Below, one piece after another: positions 49,590 to 59,019 of a DNA stretch of 64,000 bases. A program made the position numbers and the translations under genes. Within the stretch, counting starts at the first letter, position 1; each line of letters opens with the position of its first letter. The stretch covers positions 1-64,000 of the forward strand of contig NZ_MLFN01000010.1 in assembly GCF_002095315.1 (NCBI RefSeq). Direction: 5' to 3'. The notes beneath the pieces were generated by a model that ran no database searches, had not been told where the DNA came from, and saw only the letters and a program-made list of their open reading frames with translations. This DNA comes from Pantoea conspicua. Its GTDB lineage: Bacteria; Pseudomonadota; Gammaproteobacteria; Enterobacterales; Enterobacteriaceae.

Positions 49590-49610
49590 GAATGTGATAT
49601 TATAACATTC
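49590..49610. promoter_or_regulatory. Zur box between znuA and znuC
   Basis: GAATGTGATATTATAACATTC, a near-palindrome matching the enterobacterial Zur site GAAATGTTATANTATAACATTTC. It lies in the shared promoter region, 27 bases before znuC, and should repress both directions when zinc is plentiful. Confidence 0.5.
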
Positions 49611-49636
49611 GAAATTCTGTGCAACCTGTAAATACT

Positions 49637-50392
49637 ATGAACTCACTTGTTACACTCGAAAACATTTCGATTAAATTTGACCAGCGCGCTGTGTTATCTG
49701 GCGTAAGCCTTGCGCTGCAGCCGGGCCGCATTCTGACGTTGCTGGGACCTAACGGTGCGGGAAAGTCGACACTGGTGCGAGTGGTGCTGGGGCTGTTAGC
49801 CCCGACCAGCGGCACGCTCAAACGTAGCCCTGGCTTGCGCATCGGCTATGTGCCACAAAAACTGCACATCGATCCGACGCTGCCGGTCACGGTAGAACGC
49901 TTTATGCGTTTATCGCGCGGCAGTAAAAGCGCTGAGATTCTGCCCGCACTTAAACGCGTTCAGGCAGGTCACCTGCTCAATGCGCCCTTGCAAAAACTCT
50001 CCGGCGGTGAAACCCAGCGGGTACTGCTGGCGCGCGCCCTGCTCAACCAGCCGCAGCTACTGGTACTGGACGAGCCGACCCAGGGCGTAGACGTTAATGG
50101 TCAGGTGGCGCTGTACGATCTGATCGATCAGCTGCGTCATGAACTGAACTGTGGCGTGCTGATGGTTTCCCACGATCTGCATCTGGTGATGGCCAAAACC
50201 GATGAGGTACTGTGTCTAAATCACCACATCTGCTGTTCCGGTACGCCGGAAGCGGTGTCGCAACATCCCGAATTTATCGCCATGTTCGGTCCTCGCGGCG
50301 CGCAGCAGCTGGCCATTTATCGCCACCACCATAATCACCGTCACGACCTTCAGGGACGAATTGTTTTACGCAAAGGACAGGGTTCATCATGA
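49637..50392 (+). CDS. znuC: ZnuC, zinc ABC transporter ATPase
   Basis: ATP-binding subunit of the high-affinity zinc importer. Walker [17 protein letters not shown], signature [17 protein letters not shown], Walker [16 protein letters not shown] and H-loop in [12 protein letters not shown]. The His-rich tail ([11 protein letters not shown]) is typical of ZnuC. 251 residues. The ATG at 49637 matches the family; the alternative start at 49619 would run closer to the Zur box. Overlaps znuB by 4 bases. Confidence 0.5.
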   Translation: MNSLVTLENISIKFDQRAVLSGVSLALQPGRILTLLGPNGAGKSTLVRVVLGLLAPTSGTLKRSPGLRIGYVPQKLHIDPTLPVTVERFMRLSRGSKSAEILPALKRVQAGHLLNAPLQKLSGGETQRVLLARALLNQPQLLVLDEPTQGVDVNGQVALYDLIDQLRHELNCGVLMVSHDLHLVMAKTDEVLCLNHHICCSGTPEAVSQHPEFIAMFGPRGAQQLAIYRHHHNHRHDLQGRIVLRKGQGSS

Positions 50393-51174
50393 TTGAGTTG
50401 TTATTACCGGGCTGGATAGGCGGCGTGATGTTAGCGCTGGCTGCAGGCCCGCTGGGGTCGTTTGTGGTCTGGCGCAAAATGTCCTACTTCGGCGATACGC
50501 TGGCCCATGCTTCACTGCTCGGCGTCGCTTTTGGTCTGTTGTTTAACGTCAACCCCTACTACGCCGTGATCCTGGTGACGGTCTGTCTGGCGCTCGGACT
50601 GGTGTGGCTGGAGCGGCGTCCGCATCTGGCAATCGATACCCTGCTCGGTATCATGGCGCACAGTGCGCTATCGCTGGGTCTGGTGGTGGTCAGCCTGATG
50701 AAGAACGTGCGGGTCGATCTGATGGCCTATCTGTTTGGCGATTTGCTGGCGGTCACGCCGGACGATCTCTGGATGATGGGTAGCGGCGTAGTGGTGGTGT
50801 TACTGGTGATGGCGTGGCAGTGGCGTTCGCTGCTGTCGATGACCATCAGCCCGGAACTGGCACAGGTGGATGGCGTCAATATTCAGCGTACCCGGTTGAT
50901 TCTGATGCTGGTCACCGCGCTGACGATTGGGGTGGCGATGAAGTTTGTCGGCGCGCTGATCATTACGTCCCTGCTGATCATCCCGGCTGCCACCGCACGT
51001 CGTTTTGTCCGTTCCCCCGAAGGGATGGCTGGCGTGGCGGTGATTATTGGCGTACTCGCCGTCACCGGCGGTCTGACCTTCTCGGCCTTTTATGACACGC
51101 CCGCCGGTCCGTCGGTGGTGCTGTGCGCGGCCATCCTGTTTATCTTCAGCATGGTGCGTAAGCCGGCGGTCTGA
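50389..51174 (+). CDS. znuB: ZnuB, zinc ABC transporter permease
   Basis: Membrane subunit of the zinc importer, ABC-3 family, with about eight hydrophobic helices. The conserved [20 protein letters not shown] near residue 30 and [20 protein letters not shown] with the coupling region follow the family. 261 residues, same as E. coli. Start overlaps the znuC stop (ATGA), giving translational coupling. Its stop abuts the ruvB stop on the opposite strand with no intergenic bases and no visible terminator. Confidence 0.5.
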   Translation: MIELLLPGWIGGVMLALAAGPLGSFVVWRKMSYFGDTLAHASLLGVAFGLLFNVNPYYAVILVTVCLALGLVWLERRPHLAIDTLLGIMAHSALSLGLVVVSLMKNVRVDLMAYLFGDLLAVTPDDLWMMGSGVVVVLLVMAWQWRSLLSMTISPELAQVDGVNIQRTRLILMLVTALTIGVAMKFVGALIITSLLIIPAATARRFVRSPEGMAGVAVIIGVLAVTGGLTFSAFYDTPAGPSVVLCAAILFIFSMVRKPAV

Positions 51175-52179
51175 TCAGACCTCGCGGGTGATACCAAAAT
51201 GACGATACGCATGCTGCGTGGCCATTCGGCCGCGCGGTGTGCGCTGAATAAACCCCTGCTGGATCAAAAAGGGCTCGATCACATCTTCAATGGTTTCACG
51301 CTCTTCGCCAATGGCAGCCGCCAGGTTATCCAGCCCGACCGGTCCGCCCATGAACTTATCAATAATCGCCAGCAACAGCTTGCGGTCCATGTAATCGAAC
51401 CCTTCACTGTCGACGTTCAGCATATCGAGTGCGCTGGAGGAGACCTCACCGCTCAGCTCACCATTAGCGCGCACTTCGGCGAAGTCACGTACCCGGCGCA
51501 GCAGACGGTTGGCGATACGCGGCGTTCCACGGGCGCGACGGGCGATCTCCAGCGCGCCTTCGTCGCTCAGCGCCAGGCCCAGACAGGCGGCACTGCGGCC
51601 CACGATGTGCTGCAGATCTTTCACCTGATAGAACTCCAGCCGCTGCACAATGCCAAAGCGATCGCGTAACGGTGAGGTGAGTGAACCGGCGCGGGTGGTG
51701 GCACCAATCAGGGTAAACGGCGGCAGATCGAGCTTAATCGACCGGGCAGCCGGGCCTTCACCAATCATGATGTCCAGCTGATAATCCTCCATCGCCGGAT
51801 AGAGCACTTCCTCCACCACCGGTGACAGACGATGGATTTCATCGATAAACAGGACGTCGTGCGGTTCAAGGTTGGTCAGCATCGCCGCCAGGTCACCCGC
51901 TTTCTCCAGCACCGGGCCGGATGTGGTGCGCAGGTTAACCCCCATCTCATTAGCGACGATGTTCGCCAGGGTGGTTTTCCCGAGTCCCGGCGGGCCAAAG
52001 ATCAGCAGATGATCCAGCGCATCGCCGCGCAGCTGCGCTGCCTTGATGAAAATCTCCATCTGCTCACGCACCTGCGGCTGACCAACATATTCGGTCAGCA
52101 TTTTCGGGCGAATGGCGCGATCGAGACTCTCTTCTTCGTTAACGCTTACAGCAGAGACCAGGCGGTCGGCTTCTATCAT
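51175..52179 (-). CDS. ruvB: RuvB, Holliday-junction branch-migration ATPase
   Basis: Hexameric AAA+ motor that drives branch migration with RuvA. Walker [19 protein letters not shown], Walker [17 protein letters not shown], sensor 1 [20 protein letters not shown] including the Arg finger region, and a C-terminal winged helix ([19 protein letters not shown]). 334 residues. Eight bases after ruvA; co-transcribed under SOS control. Confidence 0.5.
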   Translation of the reverse strand: MIEADRLVSAVSVNEEESLDRAIRPKMLTEYVGQPQVREQMEIFIKAAQLRGDALDHLLIFGPPGLGKTTLANIVANEMGVNLRTTSGPVLEKAGDLAAMLTNLEPHDVLFIDEIHRLSPVVEEVLYPAMEDYQLDIMIGEGPAARSIKLDLPPFTLIGATTRAGSLTSPLRDRFGIVQRLEFYQVKDLQHIVGRSAACLGLALSDEGALEIARRARGTPRIANRLLRRVRDFAEVRANGELSGEVSSSALDMLNVDSEGFDYMDRKLLLAIIDKFMGGPVGLDNLAAAIGEERETIEDVIEPFLIQQGFIQRTPRGRMATQHAYRHFGITREV

Positions 52180-52187
52180 GACTTACC

Positions 52188-52802
52188 TCAAATGGCGGCG
52201 CGTAGCGCTTCGCGGATCAGGGTTTCGCAATCCGCATCCGGTCGACCGACTTTACTGATCATACGACTGGCTTCCTGCGGTTTATAACCCAGCGACACCA
52301 GCGCTGCAACCGCTTCGGCTTCCGCATCATTGGTTTCCGGTTCCGCGTTCGGGGTGGTGAGCGTGAAGGCGGAATCACCGCCAAACAGATCGCCATGCAT
52401 TCCTTTAAAGCGGTCCTTCATCTCAACCACCAGACGCTCAGCGGTCTTCTTGCCCACACCCGGCAGTTTCACCAGCGAGGCGATCTCCTCTTTCTCGACC
52501 GCGGTGACAAACTGCTGTGCCGACATGCCTGAGAGGATGGCTAACGCCAGTTTCGGGCCGACGCCATTCACCTTAATTAATTCACGAAACAGCGCTCGCT
52601 CCTGTTTGCTGTTGAAGCCGAACAGCAGCTGCGCATCTTCGCGAACCACGAAGTGGGTAAAAATCACCGCTTCGTGATTCAGTTCAGGTAACTCATAGAA
52701 ACAGGTCATGGGCATATGGACTTCATAGCCTACGCCGTGCGCCTCAAGCAGCACCAGCGGCGGCTGCTTCTCCAGAATATTGCCCCGTAAACGACCTATC
52801 AC
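52188..52802 (-). CDS. ruvA: RuvA, Holliday-junction binding protein
   Basis: Tetramer that recognises four-way junctions and loads RuvB. N-terminal OB fold ([20 protein letters not shown]), tandem helix-hairpin-helix motifs ([18 protein letters not shown] and [19 protein letters not shown]), acidic linker and C-terminal RuvB-binding domain (about 158-204, with [12 protein letters not shown]). 204 residues. A LexA box lies about 50 bases upstream. Confidence 0.5.
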   Translation of the reverse strand: MIGRLRGNILEKQPPLVLLEAHGVGYEVHMPMTCFYELPELNHEAVIFTHFVVREDAQLLFGFNSKQERALFRELIKVNGVGPKLALAILSGMSAQQFVTAVEKEEIASLVKLPGVGKKTAERLVVEMKDRFKGMHGDLFGGDSAFTLTTPNAEPETNDAEAEAVAALVSLGYKPQEASRMISKVGRPDADCETLIREALRAAI

Positions 52803-52846
52803 CTGAATACTTCCTTAACTAACGAATGTGGCGGATTTTATAACAT

Positions 52847-52873
52847 AAAAAAGGCTGGATGAATATCCAGCCT
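52847..52873 (-). terminator. Terminator of ruvC
   Basis: Plus-strand AGGCTGGAT (52852-52860), GAAT, ATCCAGCCT (52865-52873), with an A run at 52847-52852 giving a T tract on the minus strand. Located 26 bases past the ruvC stop; it contains the LexA box of ruvAB. Confidence 0.5.
52855..52870. promoter_or_regulatory. LexA (SOS) box of ruvAB
   Basis: CTGGATGAATATCCAG: CTG and CAG separated by ten bases, as in the LexA consensus, and very like the E. coli ruvA box (CTGGATATCTATCCAG). It lies 53 bases before the ruvA start and coincides with the stem of the ruvC terminator. Confidence 0.5.
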
Positions 52874-52898
52874 GCGGGGGTTCACTGCGTCAGTGCGC

Positions 52899-53426
52899 TT
52901 AACCCGACCGTAAACGCCCGCGGGTCAGCACCAGCTTGCTGTCGCTCATCCGCGCGGCATTCTGCGACACGTGGCAATGGGTAATCGCGATGGCCAGCGC
53001 ATCGGCGGCATCCGCCTGCGGGTTGGCTGGCAGTTTCAGCAGGGTTCGCACCATGTGCTGTACCTGGCTTTTCTCGGCGCTGCCGATGCCGACCACCGTC
53101 TGTTTCACCTGACGCGCGGCGTACTCGAATACCGGCAGATCGTGGTTGACCGCCGCGACAATCGCCGCGCCACGCGCCTGGCCCAGTTTCAGTGCGGAAT
53201 CCGCATTCTTCGCCATGAACACCTGTTCGATGGCAAAATAATCGGGCGAAAACTGGGTGATGATCTCACAGACGCCCGCATAAATAAGCTTCAGGCGGGC
53301 GGGCAGCTCAGTGGTGTTAGTGCGGATACAGCCGCTGCCCAGATAGGTGAGCTGGCGGCCGGTCTGACGAATGACACCATAACCGGTGATGCGCGAACCG
53401 GGATCGATACCCAGAATAATCGACAT
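52899..53426 (-). CDS. ruvC: RuvC, Holliday-junction resolvase
   Basis: Dimeric endonuclease that cuts Holliday junctions. RNase H-like fold with the catalytic acids in [14 protein letters not shown] (Asp), [19 protein letters not shown] (Glu) and [15 protein letters not shown] (two Asp). 175 residues. The start at 53426 ([11 protein letters not shown]) matches the family. 37 bases after yebC on the same strand, so probably yebC-ruvC is one unit ended by the hairpin before ruvAB. Confidence 0.5.
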   Translation of the reverse strand: MSIILGIDPGSRITGYGVIRQTGRQLTYLGSGCIRTNTTELPARLKLIYAGVCEIITQFSPDYFAIEQVFMAKNADSALKLGQARGAAIVAAVNHDLPVFEYAARQVKQTVVGIGSAEKSQVQHMVRTLLKLPANPQADAADALAIAITHCHVSQNAARMSDSKLVLTRGRLRSG

Positions 53427-53463
53427 TAAGCCTCTCCGGTTAAGGGGGTGCGGATCAGCGCCA

Positions 53464-54207
53464 TTACAGCGTTTCCGCCACCTCGTCGGAGATCTCACCG
53501 TTGTGATAAACCTCCTGCACATCGTCGCAATCTTCCAGCATGTCGATCAGACGCAGCAGTTTCGGGGCCGTTTCCGCATCCATTTCCGCTTTGGTGGTCG
53601 GGATCATCGCCACTTCTGCGGTATCCGCTTTCAGGCCGAGTGCTTCCAGTGCATCACGCACCGTGCCCATCTCTTCCCAGGCGGTGAAGACATCAATCGC
53701 GCCGTCGTCGTAGCTGACCACGTCTTCTGCACCGGCTTCCAGTGCCGCTTCCATTACCGCATCTTCATCCTGACCTGGCGCATAGGAGATCACGCCTTTC
53801 TTGTTGAACAGGTAAGCCACAGAGCCGTCGGTGCCGAGATTACCGCCGGTTTTGGTGAAGGCATGACGCACTTCGCCGACGGTACGGTTACGGTTGTCGC
53901 TCAGGCATTCGATCATGATAGCGGAGCCGCCTGGACCGTAACCTTCATAAATGATGGTTTCCATGTTGGCATTGTCATCGCCGCCCACACCGCGCGCGAT
54001 GGCGCGATCCATGGTGTCACGCGTCATGTTGTTCGCCAGCGCTTTATCCATTGCTGCACGCAGACGCGGGTTTGAACCCGGATCGCCGCCGCCCAGCTTG
54101 GCCGCTGTCACCAGTTCACGAATGATTTTGGTGAAGATTTTGCCGCGCTTAGCATCCTGCGCCGCCTTACGGTGTTTAGTGTTTGCCCACTTACTGTGTC
54201 CTGCCAT
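53464..54207 (-). CDS. yebC: YebC, TACO1-family protein
   Basis: Conserved DUF28/TACO1 protein; relatives bind the ribosome and relieve stalling at proline runs, and some act as DNA-binding regulators. Starts with the diagnostic [20 protein letters not shown]; later [20 protein letters not shown] and [13 protein letters not shown]. 247 residues. Upstream, 54208-54441 holds no supported gene, only GC-rich inverted repeats such as CGTACC/GGTACG near 54290. Confidence 0.5.
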   Translation of the reverse strand: MAGHSKWANTKHRKAAQDAKRGKIFTKIIRELVTAAKLGGGDPGSNPRLRAAMDKALANNMTRDTMDRAIARGVGGDDNANMETIIYEGYGPGGSAIMIECLSDNRNRTVGEVRHAFTKTGGNLGTDGSVAYLFNKKGVISYAPGQDEDAVMEAALEAGAEDVVSYDDGAIDVFTAWEEMGTVRDALEALGLKADTAEVAMIPTTKAEMDAETAPKLLRLIDMLEDCDDVQEVYHNGEISDEVAETL

Positions 54208-54441
54208 TTTACGTTTTCTCCGAACTTAGCATGGTGCAGGCTATCCTGCTGGCGAACTTGTCCCCTGCCGTTCTCGCAACGCCCGTACCCCGGTACGCGG
54301 GTCAGGGCGCGCTGGCGGTGAACAACCTCGCGGCGCTGATTACGCCTGACTGTTCAATAGGTTGGTGTAGTCCTGTTAAAACTCACCAGATTCATCAAAT
54401 TTAATCGATCCGTCGCCGGAAAAATGCGCGGCGGCAGCGAT

Positions 54442-54873
54442 TCAGGTAAATTCTTCAATCGCCTGGCGATTACTCCAGGACTTGGTGAGTGCCGCAGCCT
54501 CCGCCGGTCGCAGCCAGCGAAACGCCAGATGCTCGGTCAGCGCGATATCACGCTCTGCTGGCAACCGCAGCCGGAACCAGTGCTCGTGATTATGGGTGAC
54601 ACCGGGTGCATAACGATGGCGATAGTGCGGAAAGATTTCAAAGACGATCTGACGCTGACAATCTTCCATCTCCAGCCGCTCGGCCAGCACGTCGATACCC
54701 AACTCTTCGCCCACTTCACGCACGGCGGCAGTCAGCGGCGACTCCCCTGCTTCAAGGCTGCCTGTGACCGACTGCCAGAAGGCCGGATCGTCCTGCCGCT
54801 GCAGCATTAACACCCGGCCTGTGTCGCGCGCCATAATGACTACCAGCACCGAAACCGGGTGTTTATAGCCCAT
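54442..54873 (-). CDS. nudB: NudB, dihydroneopterin triphosphate pyrophosphatase
   Basis: Nudix hydrolase that removes pyrophosphate from dihydroneopterin triphosphate, an early step of folate synthesis. Nudix box GX5EX7REUXEEXGU is complete within SLEAGESPLTAAVREVGEEL plus GI. 143 residues, slightly shorter than the E. coli enzyme. The start overlaps the aspS stop by a base, so it is coupled to aspS. Confidence 0.5.
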   Translation of the reverse strand: MGYKHPVSVLVVIMARDTGRVLMLQRQDDPAFWQSVTGSLEAGESPLTAAVREVGEELGIDVLAERLEMEDCQRQIVFEIFPHYRHRYAPGVTHNHEHWFRLRLPAERDIALTEHLAFRWLRPAEAAALTKSWSNRQAIEEFT

Positions 54874-56651
54874 TATTTATTCTCAGGCTTTTCTTTTTTT
54901 ACCACCTGAATGCCCAGCTCCAGCAGCGAGGCGGGATTCGCTTCGCTTGGGGCTTCGGTCATCAGGCAGGCCGCGGCGGTGGTTTTCGGGAACGCAATCA
55001 CGTCACGAATGTTATCGGTACCGGTCAGCAGCATAGTCAGGCGATCCAGACCAAACGCCAGGCCAGCGTGTGGCGGCGTACCGAACTTCAGTGCATCCAG
55101 CAGGAAGCCAAACTTCTCGCGCTGCTCATGCTCTTCAATACCCAGAATGCTGAACACCGTCTGCTGCATTTTGCCGTTGTGGATACGCACGGAACCGCCA
55201 CCCACTTCGTAACCGTTAATCACCATGTCGTAGGCATTCGCCACAGCACGGGTTGGATCAACAGCCAGTTCCTCTGCGCTCATCTCTTTCGGCGCGGTGA
55301 ACGGATGGTGCATCGCCGCCAGGCCGCCCTCTTCGTCCTCTTCGAACATCGGGAAGTCGATGACCCACAGCGGCGCCCAGGCTTTCTCATCGGTGATGCT
55401 GAGATCGCGGCCCACTTTCAGACGCAGCGCGCCCAGCGCGTCAGCGACCACTTTGGCGCGATCGGCACCAAAGAAAATGATGTCGCTATCCTGTGCGCCG
55501 GTGCGGCTCAGAATGCCTTCCACAATTTCCGCATTCAGGAATTTCGCCACCGGACTCTGCACACCTTCCAGACCATCGGCGCGCACGTTAACTTTCATCC
55601 ACGCCAGGCCTTTGGCACCGTAAATCTCAACGAACTTGCCGTATTCATCAATCTGCTTACGGCTCAGCTGCGCACCGGCTGGCACGCGCAATGCCGCCAC
55701 ACGACCTTTTGCATCGTTCGCCGGGCCAGAGAAGACCTGGAATTCGACATTTTTCAGCAGATCGCCGACGTCCACCAGCTCCATCGGGTTGCGCAGGTCT
55801 GGCTTATCGGAACCGTAGCGGTGCATCGCTTCGGCGAAGGTCATCTGCGGGAACTCACCGAGATCCACACCCTGCACGTCCTGCCACAGATTGCGGATTA
55901 AACGCTCCATCACTTCACGCACCTGTGGCGCGGTCATGAAGGAGGTTTCGACGTCGATCTGGGTAAATTCTGGCTGACGGTCGGCACGCAGATCTTCATC
56001 ACGGAAGCATTTAACGATCTGATAGTAGCGATCGAAGCCCGACATCATCAGCAGCTGTTTGAACAGCTGTGGCGACTGCGGCAGCGCATAGAACTTGCCT
56101 TTATGCACCCGGCTCGGCACCAGATAGTCGCGCGCGCCTTCCGGCGTGGCTTTGGTCAGCATTGGGGTTTCGATATCGAGGAAACCCTCATCATCCATAA
56201 AACGGCGCACGAAGCTGGTGATTTTCGCGCGGGTTTTCAGACGGGTCACCATCTCCGGGCGACGCAGGTCCAGATAGCGGTACTTCAGGCGCGCTTCTTC
56301 GCTGTTGTTCTGGTTAGCATCCAGCGGCAGCGGCTCAGAGCGGTTGATGATGTTCAGCGCATGGGCAAACACTTCGACTTCCCCGGTCGCCATTTCGCTG
56401 TTTTTATTCTTATCGTCACGGGCACGCACGGTACCGGTGATCTGGATACAGAATTCGTTACGCAGTTCAGAAGCCAGCTTAAACGCGTCCTGACGATCGG
56501 GATCAAAGAACACCTGCACGATGCCTTCACGGTCGCGCATATCGATAAAAATCAGGCTTCCCAGATCGCGACGGCGGTTTACCCAGCCGCAAAGAGTGAC
56601 TTGCTGACCCACATGAGACAGATTGAGCTGTCCGCAATATTCTGTACGCAT
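54873..56651 (-). CDS. aspS: AspS, aspartyl-tRNA synthetase
   Basis: Class IIb synthetase charging tRNA-Asp. N-terminal OB-fold anticodon domain (residues about 1-105), catalytic core with motif 2 in [19 protein letters not shown] and motif 3 in [15 protein letters not shown], and a bacterial GAD insertion (about 290-420). 592 residues, as in E. coli. The frame continues cleanly to TAA. Divergent from yecE; E. coli yecD, between them there, is missing. Confidence 0.5.
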   Translation of the reverse strand: MRTEYCGQLNLSHVGQQVTLCGWVNRRRDLGSLIFIDMRDREGIVQVFFDPDRQDAFKLASELRNEFCIQITGTVRARDDKNKNSEMATGEVEVFAHALNIINRSEPLPLDANQNNSEEARLKYRYLDLRRPEMVTRLKTRAKITSFVRRFMDDEGFLDIETPMLTKATPEGARDYLVPSRVHKGKFYALPQSPQLFKQLLMMSGFDRYYQIVKCFRDEDLRADRQPEFTQIDVETSFMTAPQVREVMERLIRNLWQDVQGVDLGEFPQMTFAEAMHRYGSDKPDLRNPMELVDVGDLLKNVEFQVFSGPANDAKGRVAALRVPAGAQLSRKQIDEYGKFVEIYGAKGLAWMKVNVRADGLEGVQSPVAKFLNAEIVEGILSRTGAQDSDIIFFGADRAKVVADALGALRLKVGRDLSITDEKAWAPLWVIDFPMFEEDEEGGLAAMHHPFTAPKEMSAEELAVDPTRAVANAYDMVINGYEVGGGSVRIHNGKMQQTVFSILGIEEHEQREKFGFLLDALKFGTPPHAGLAFGLDRLTMLLTGTDNIRDVIAFPKTTAAACLMTEAPSEANPASLLELGIQVVKKEKPENK

Positions 56652-56871
56652 AACGCTATCCTTTTAACTTCGCCGCTGCAGCTGACAGCATCCGGCCGCG
56701 TAACCTGATGCGATGCTGTCGCAAAAATGGCGGTCATTATAATGGAAAAAGGCAAACAGGATAAGTAGAGCCGCGCCAAAGCGGCGATTTCATCGGCAGT
56801 TGACCTGTTTGCACCGGGGCATGACCTTAGAGGATAATCGTAAATCTTCATTCTGAGCCAGGAGAGAGGGC

Positions 56872-57360
56872 GTGACGCTTCGTATTGGCCTGCCACAGTG
56901 GCAGCACTCACACTGGAAACGCTGGGGTATTGAGAATCTGGCTGACTATGCCCGCTATTTTCACTGTGTTGAAGGCAACACCACGCTATATGCGCTGCCC
57001 GCGCCCGACACCGTATTGCGCTGGCGTGATATGACGCATGATGCCTTTCGCTTCTGCTTTAAGTTCCCCAATACCATCAGCCATCAGGCGGCGCTGCAGC
57101 ACAGCGATGACCTGCTGACCGACTTTCTGCGGCTGATGGAACCGCTGGCCGATCGCATTGGTCAATACTGGCTGCAGCTGCCTGCCACGTTTTCCCCGGC
57201 GCAGCTTAACGATCTCTGGCGCTTTCTGGACAGCCTGCCCGCGCGTTTTGAATACGGTGTCGAAGTGCGCCATGCGGCGTTTTTTGCCAAAGGTGAAGCC
57301 GAGCGAGCGCTGAATCGGGGCTTGCTGGCACGCAGCGTTAACCGGGTGATGCTGATGTAA
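56872..57360 (+). pseudogene. yecE: yecE (DUF72), 5' part, cut by an integrated element
   Basis: N-terminal 162 codons of YecE, a DUF72 TIM-barrel-like protein of unknown function. It starts at GTG 56872 (MTLRIGLPQWQHSHWKRWG; GGAG upstream) and is collinear with E. coli YecE through NCVEGNTTLYALP-, CFKFPNTISHQAAL- and YGVEVRHAAFFAKGE-like segments. E. coli has about 272 residues; here homology ends after VNRVML at 57354 and the frame stops two codons later. The recombinase of a mobile element begins 49 bases on. The missing 3' part should lie beyond the far end of the element. Confidence 0.5.
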
Positions 57361-57362
57361 CC
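57346..57362. other. Presumed left attachment junction in yecE
   Basis: The yecE homology ends after GTGATGCTG (57346-57354); the following ATGTAACC is not yecE-like. For a serine recombinase the shared core may be only a few bases, so its exact limits cannot be set without the other end. Confidence 0.5.
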
Positions 57363-57408
57363 TGCCTTATGATACACTCTGGATCAGCAGACTATTCAGG
57401 GTTTCCCC

Positions 57409-59019
57409 ATGCCAAAAGCCATCAGTTACATACGCTTTTCAACAAAATCACAGGTTCAGGGTGACAGTACCAAACGCCAGAGCAGACTCATAAACACATG
57501 GCTTGAACATAATCCCGGTTATGTTCTGGATGAACACATGCGTTTTCAGGACTTAGGAATCAGTGGTTACTCTGGCGCTAATGCTAAATCTGGGGCGTTT
57601 GGTGAGTTTCTGGCTGCTGTTGAGTCTGGTTTCATCGAACCGGGATCAGTGCTGCTGGTGGAGAGTCTGGACAGGGTTTCAAGGCAGGACATAGATAAGG
57701 CTGGCGAACAACTCAGGAAGATACTCAGAGCAGGTGTTGAAGTAGTCACGCTGGTGGATGGTAGCTGGTACAAGGAAGAGTCGCTGAGAGACAGCCTGTC
57801 AATGATCAAGGCAATGCTGGTGATGGAAAGAGCGCACGAAGAGTCACTGACCAAGTCGAAGAGGCTTCAATCAGCGTGGGCTAATAAACGTAGAGAAGCA
57901 GAATCAACGGGCAAGATAATGTCTCGTCGCTGTGTAGCATGGCTCAGGGTTTCTGAAGATGGTACAGAGTTCGAGCAGATACCCGAAAATGTAAAAGCTG
58001 TTCAGCGTGTCTTCCAGCTTCGTCTTGATGGTCTGTCCCATATGAAGATAGCCAAACAGATGAATGAGGAAGGGTTTGTCACACTCAATCAGTTCAGATC
58101 AAAGGCTGGTGTGTGGTCGCAATCATCTGTAACCGAACTTCTGAGCAATCGTGCGGTGATTGGCTATAAAGTTCCTTCTAAGTCGATGGTTGTCAAAAGT
58201 GTTCAGGAGATCCCCGACTACTACCCCGCTGTTATCACACAAGAGCAATTCTTCGCTGTACAGCAACTTAAAGAAGGTTCAGGACGCAGACCATCATCTG
58301 ATAAGCCATTGCTAACGAATCTGTTTAAGGGCGTTATGCGCTGCGCTAAATGTGGGTTCGTGATGATCGTGAGCGGTGTAACTGATAAACGTTCAGGCAA
58401 CTACAGGTGTTCAATGAAGTATGAAGGTCGATGCGATGCAAAGGGGATATCCCGGTTACAGACTGATAAAGCACTGGTTCAGGGGCTGCTGTATAACGCG
58501 CACAGGCTCAATCTGAGCAGCGATAACGGGAAGGTAATAGGTAGCCTTCAGTCTTCATTAGAAACGCTACAGAAGCAGCGGGAGAGGCTTGTTAAGCTGG
58601 CTATGCTGACAGATGACACTGAGTCTATTGCTGGTGAATTACGAGGTTTGAACAAACAGATTAAGGAAGCTGAAAAGGCTGTTGCAGAAGCCCATCAGCG
58701 TGACCAATCAAGCAAGCTGGATACGATTAACCATCTGGATCTGACTGTTAAAAAGGACAGGATAGAGGCTCAAATCATCATCAAGCGCATGATCCGTTGT
58801 ATCACAGTGGATACAGCCAGAAAGGTTTGCAGGATTGATTTTCATAACGGGCTTGTGTTCCACGATTACCCACTGGACAGGGTTATTGATGGAGCCAGGG
58901 ATCTGGAACTGTTGCCTGTAATGGGTTACTCAGAAGTGCGGTTTACCAATGGAAAAGGTCACACACCGAATCACATGTTGATGGCTGACGCGCCTGATTG
59001 GGTGAACGAGTCTGAATAA
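57409..59019 (+). CDS. Large serine recombinase (phage integrase)
   Basis: Integrates and excises the element. N-terminal resolvase domain (residues about 1-150) with the catalytic Ser in YIRFSTKSQVQGDSTKRQ (Ser11), and VLLVESLDRVSRQDIDKAG with the conserved Arg pair; recombinase domain (about 165-275, IPENVKAVQRVFQLRLDGLS to NRAVIGYK); zinc ribbon with CAKC and later C...C around 310-345; coiled coil (about 370-430, LETLQKQRERLVKLAML). 536 residues, normal for the class. Starts 49 bases after the yecE break and reads into the element. No accessory directionality factor was recognised nearby. Its last 49 bases overlap the opposing open frame. Confidence 0.5.
   Translation: MPKAISYIRFSTKSQVQGDSTKRQSRLINTWLEHNPGYVLDEHMRFQDLGISGYSGANAKSGAFGEFLAAVESGFIEPGSVLLVESLDRVSRQDIDKAGEQLRKILRAGVEVVTLVDGSWYKEESLRDSLSMIKAMLVMERAHEESLTKSKRLQSAWANKRREAESTGKIMSRRCVAWLRVSEDGTEFEQIPENVKAVQRVFQLRLDGLSHMKIAKQMNEEGFVTLNQFRSKAGVWSQSSVTELLSNRAVIGYKVPSKSMVVKSVQEIPDYYPAVITQEQFFAVQQLKEGSGRRPSSDKPLLTNLFKGVMRCAKCGFVMIVSGVTDKRSGNYRCSMKYEGRCDAKGISRLQTDKALVQGLLYNAHRLNLSSDNGKVIGSLQSSLETLQKQRERLVKLAMLTDDTESIAGELRGLNKQIKEAEKAVAEAHQRDQSSKLDTINHLDLTVKKDRIEAQIIIKRMIRCITVDTARKVCRIDFHNGLVFHDYPLDRVIDGARDLELLPVMGYSEVRFTNGKGHTPNHMLMADAPDWVNESE

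Noticed and set aside
54229..54404. Plus-strand frame between yebC and nudB
   Set aside because: No ribosome site or homology; the region holds GC-rich inverted repeats only.
57300..57410. tRNA gene as integration target
   Set aside because: No tRNA-like sequence at the junction; the target is clearly the yecE coding sequence.
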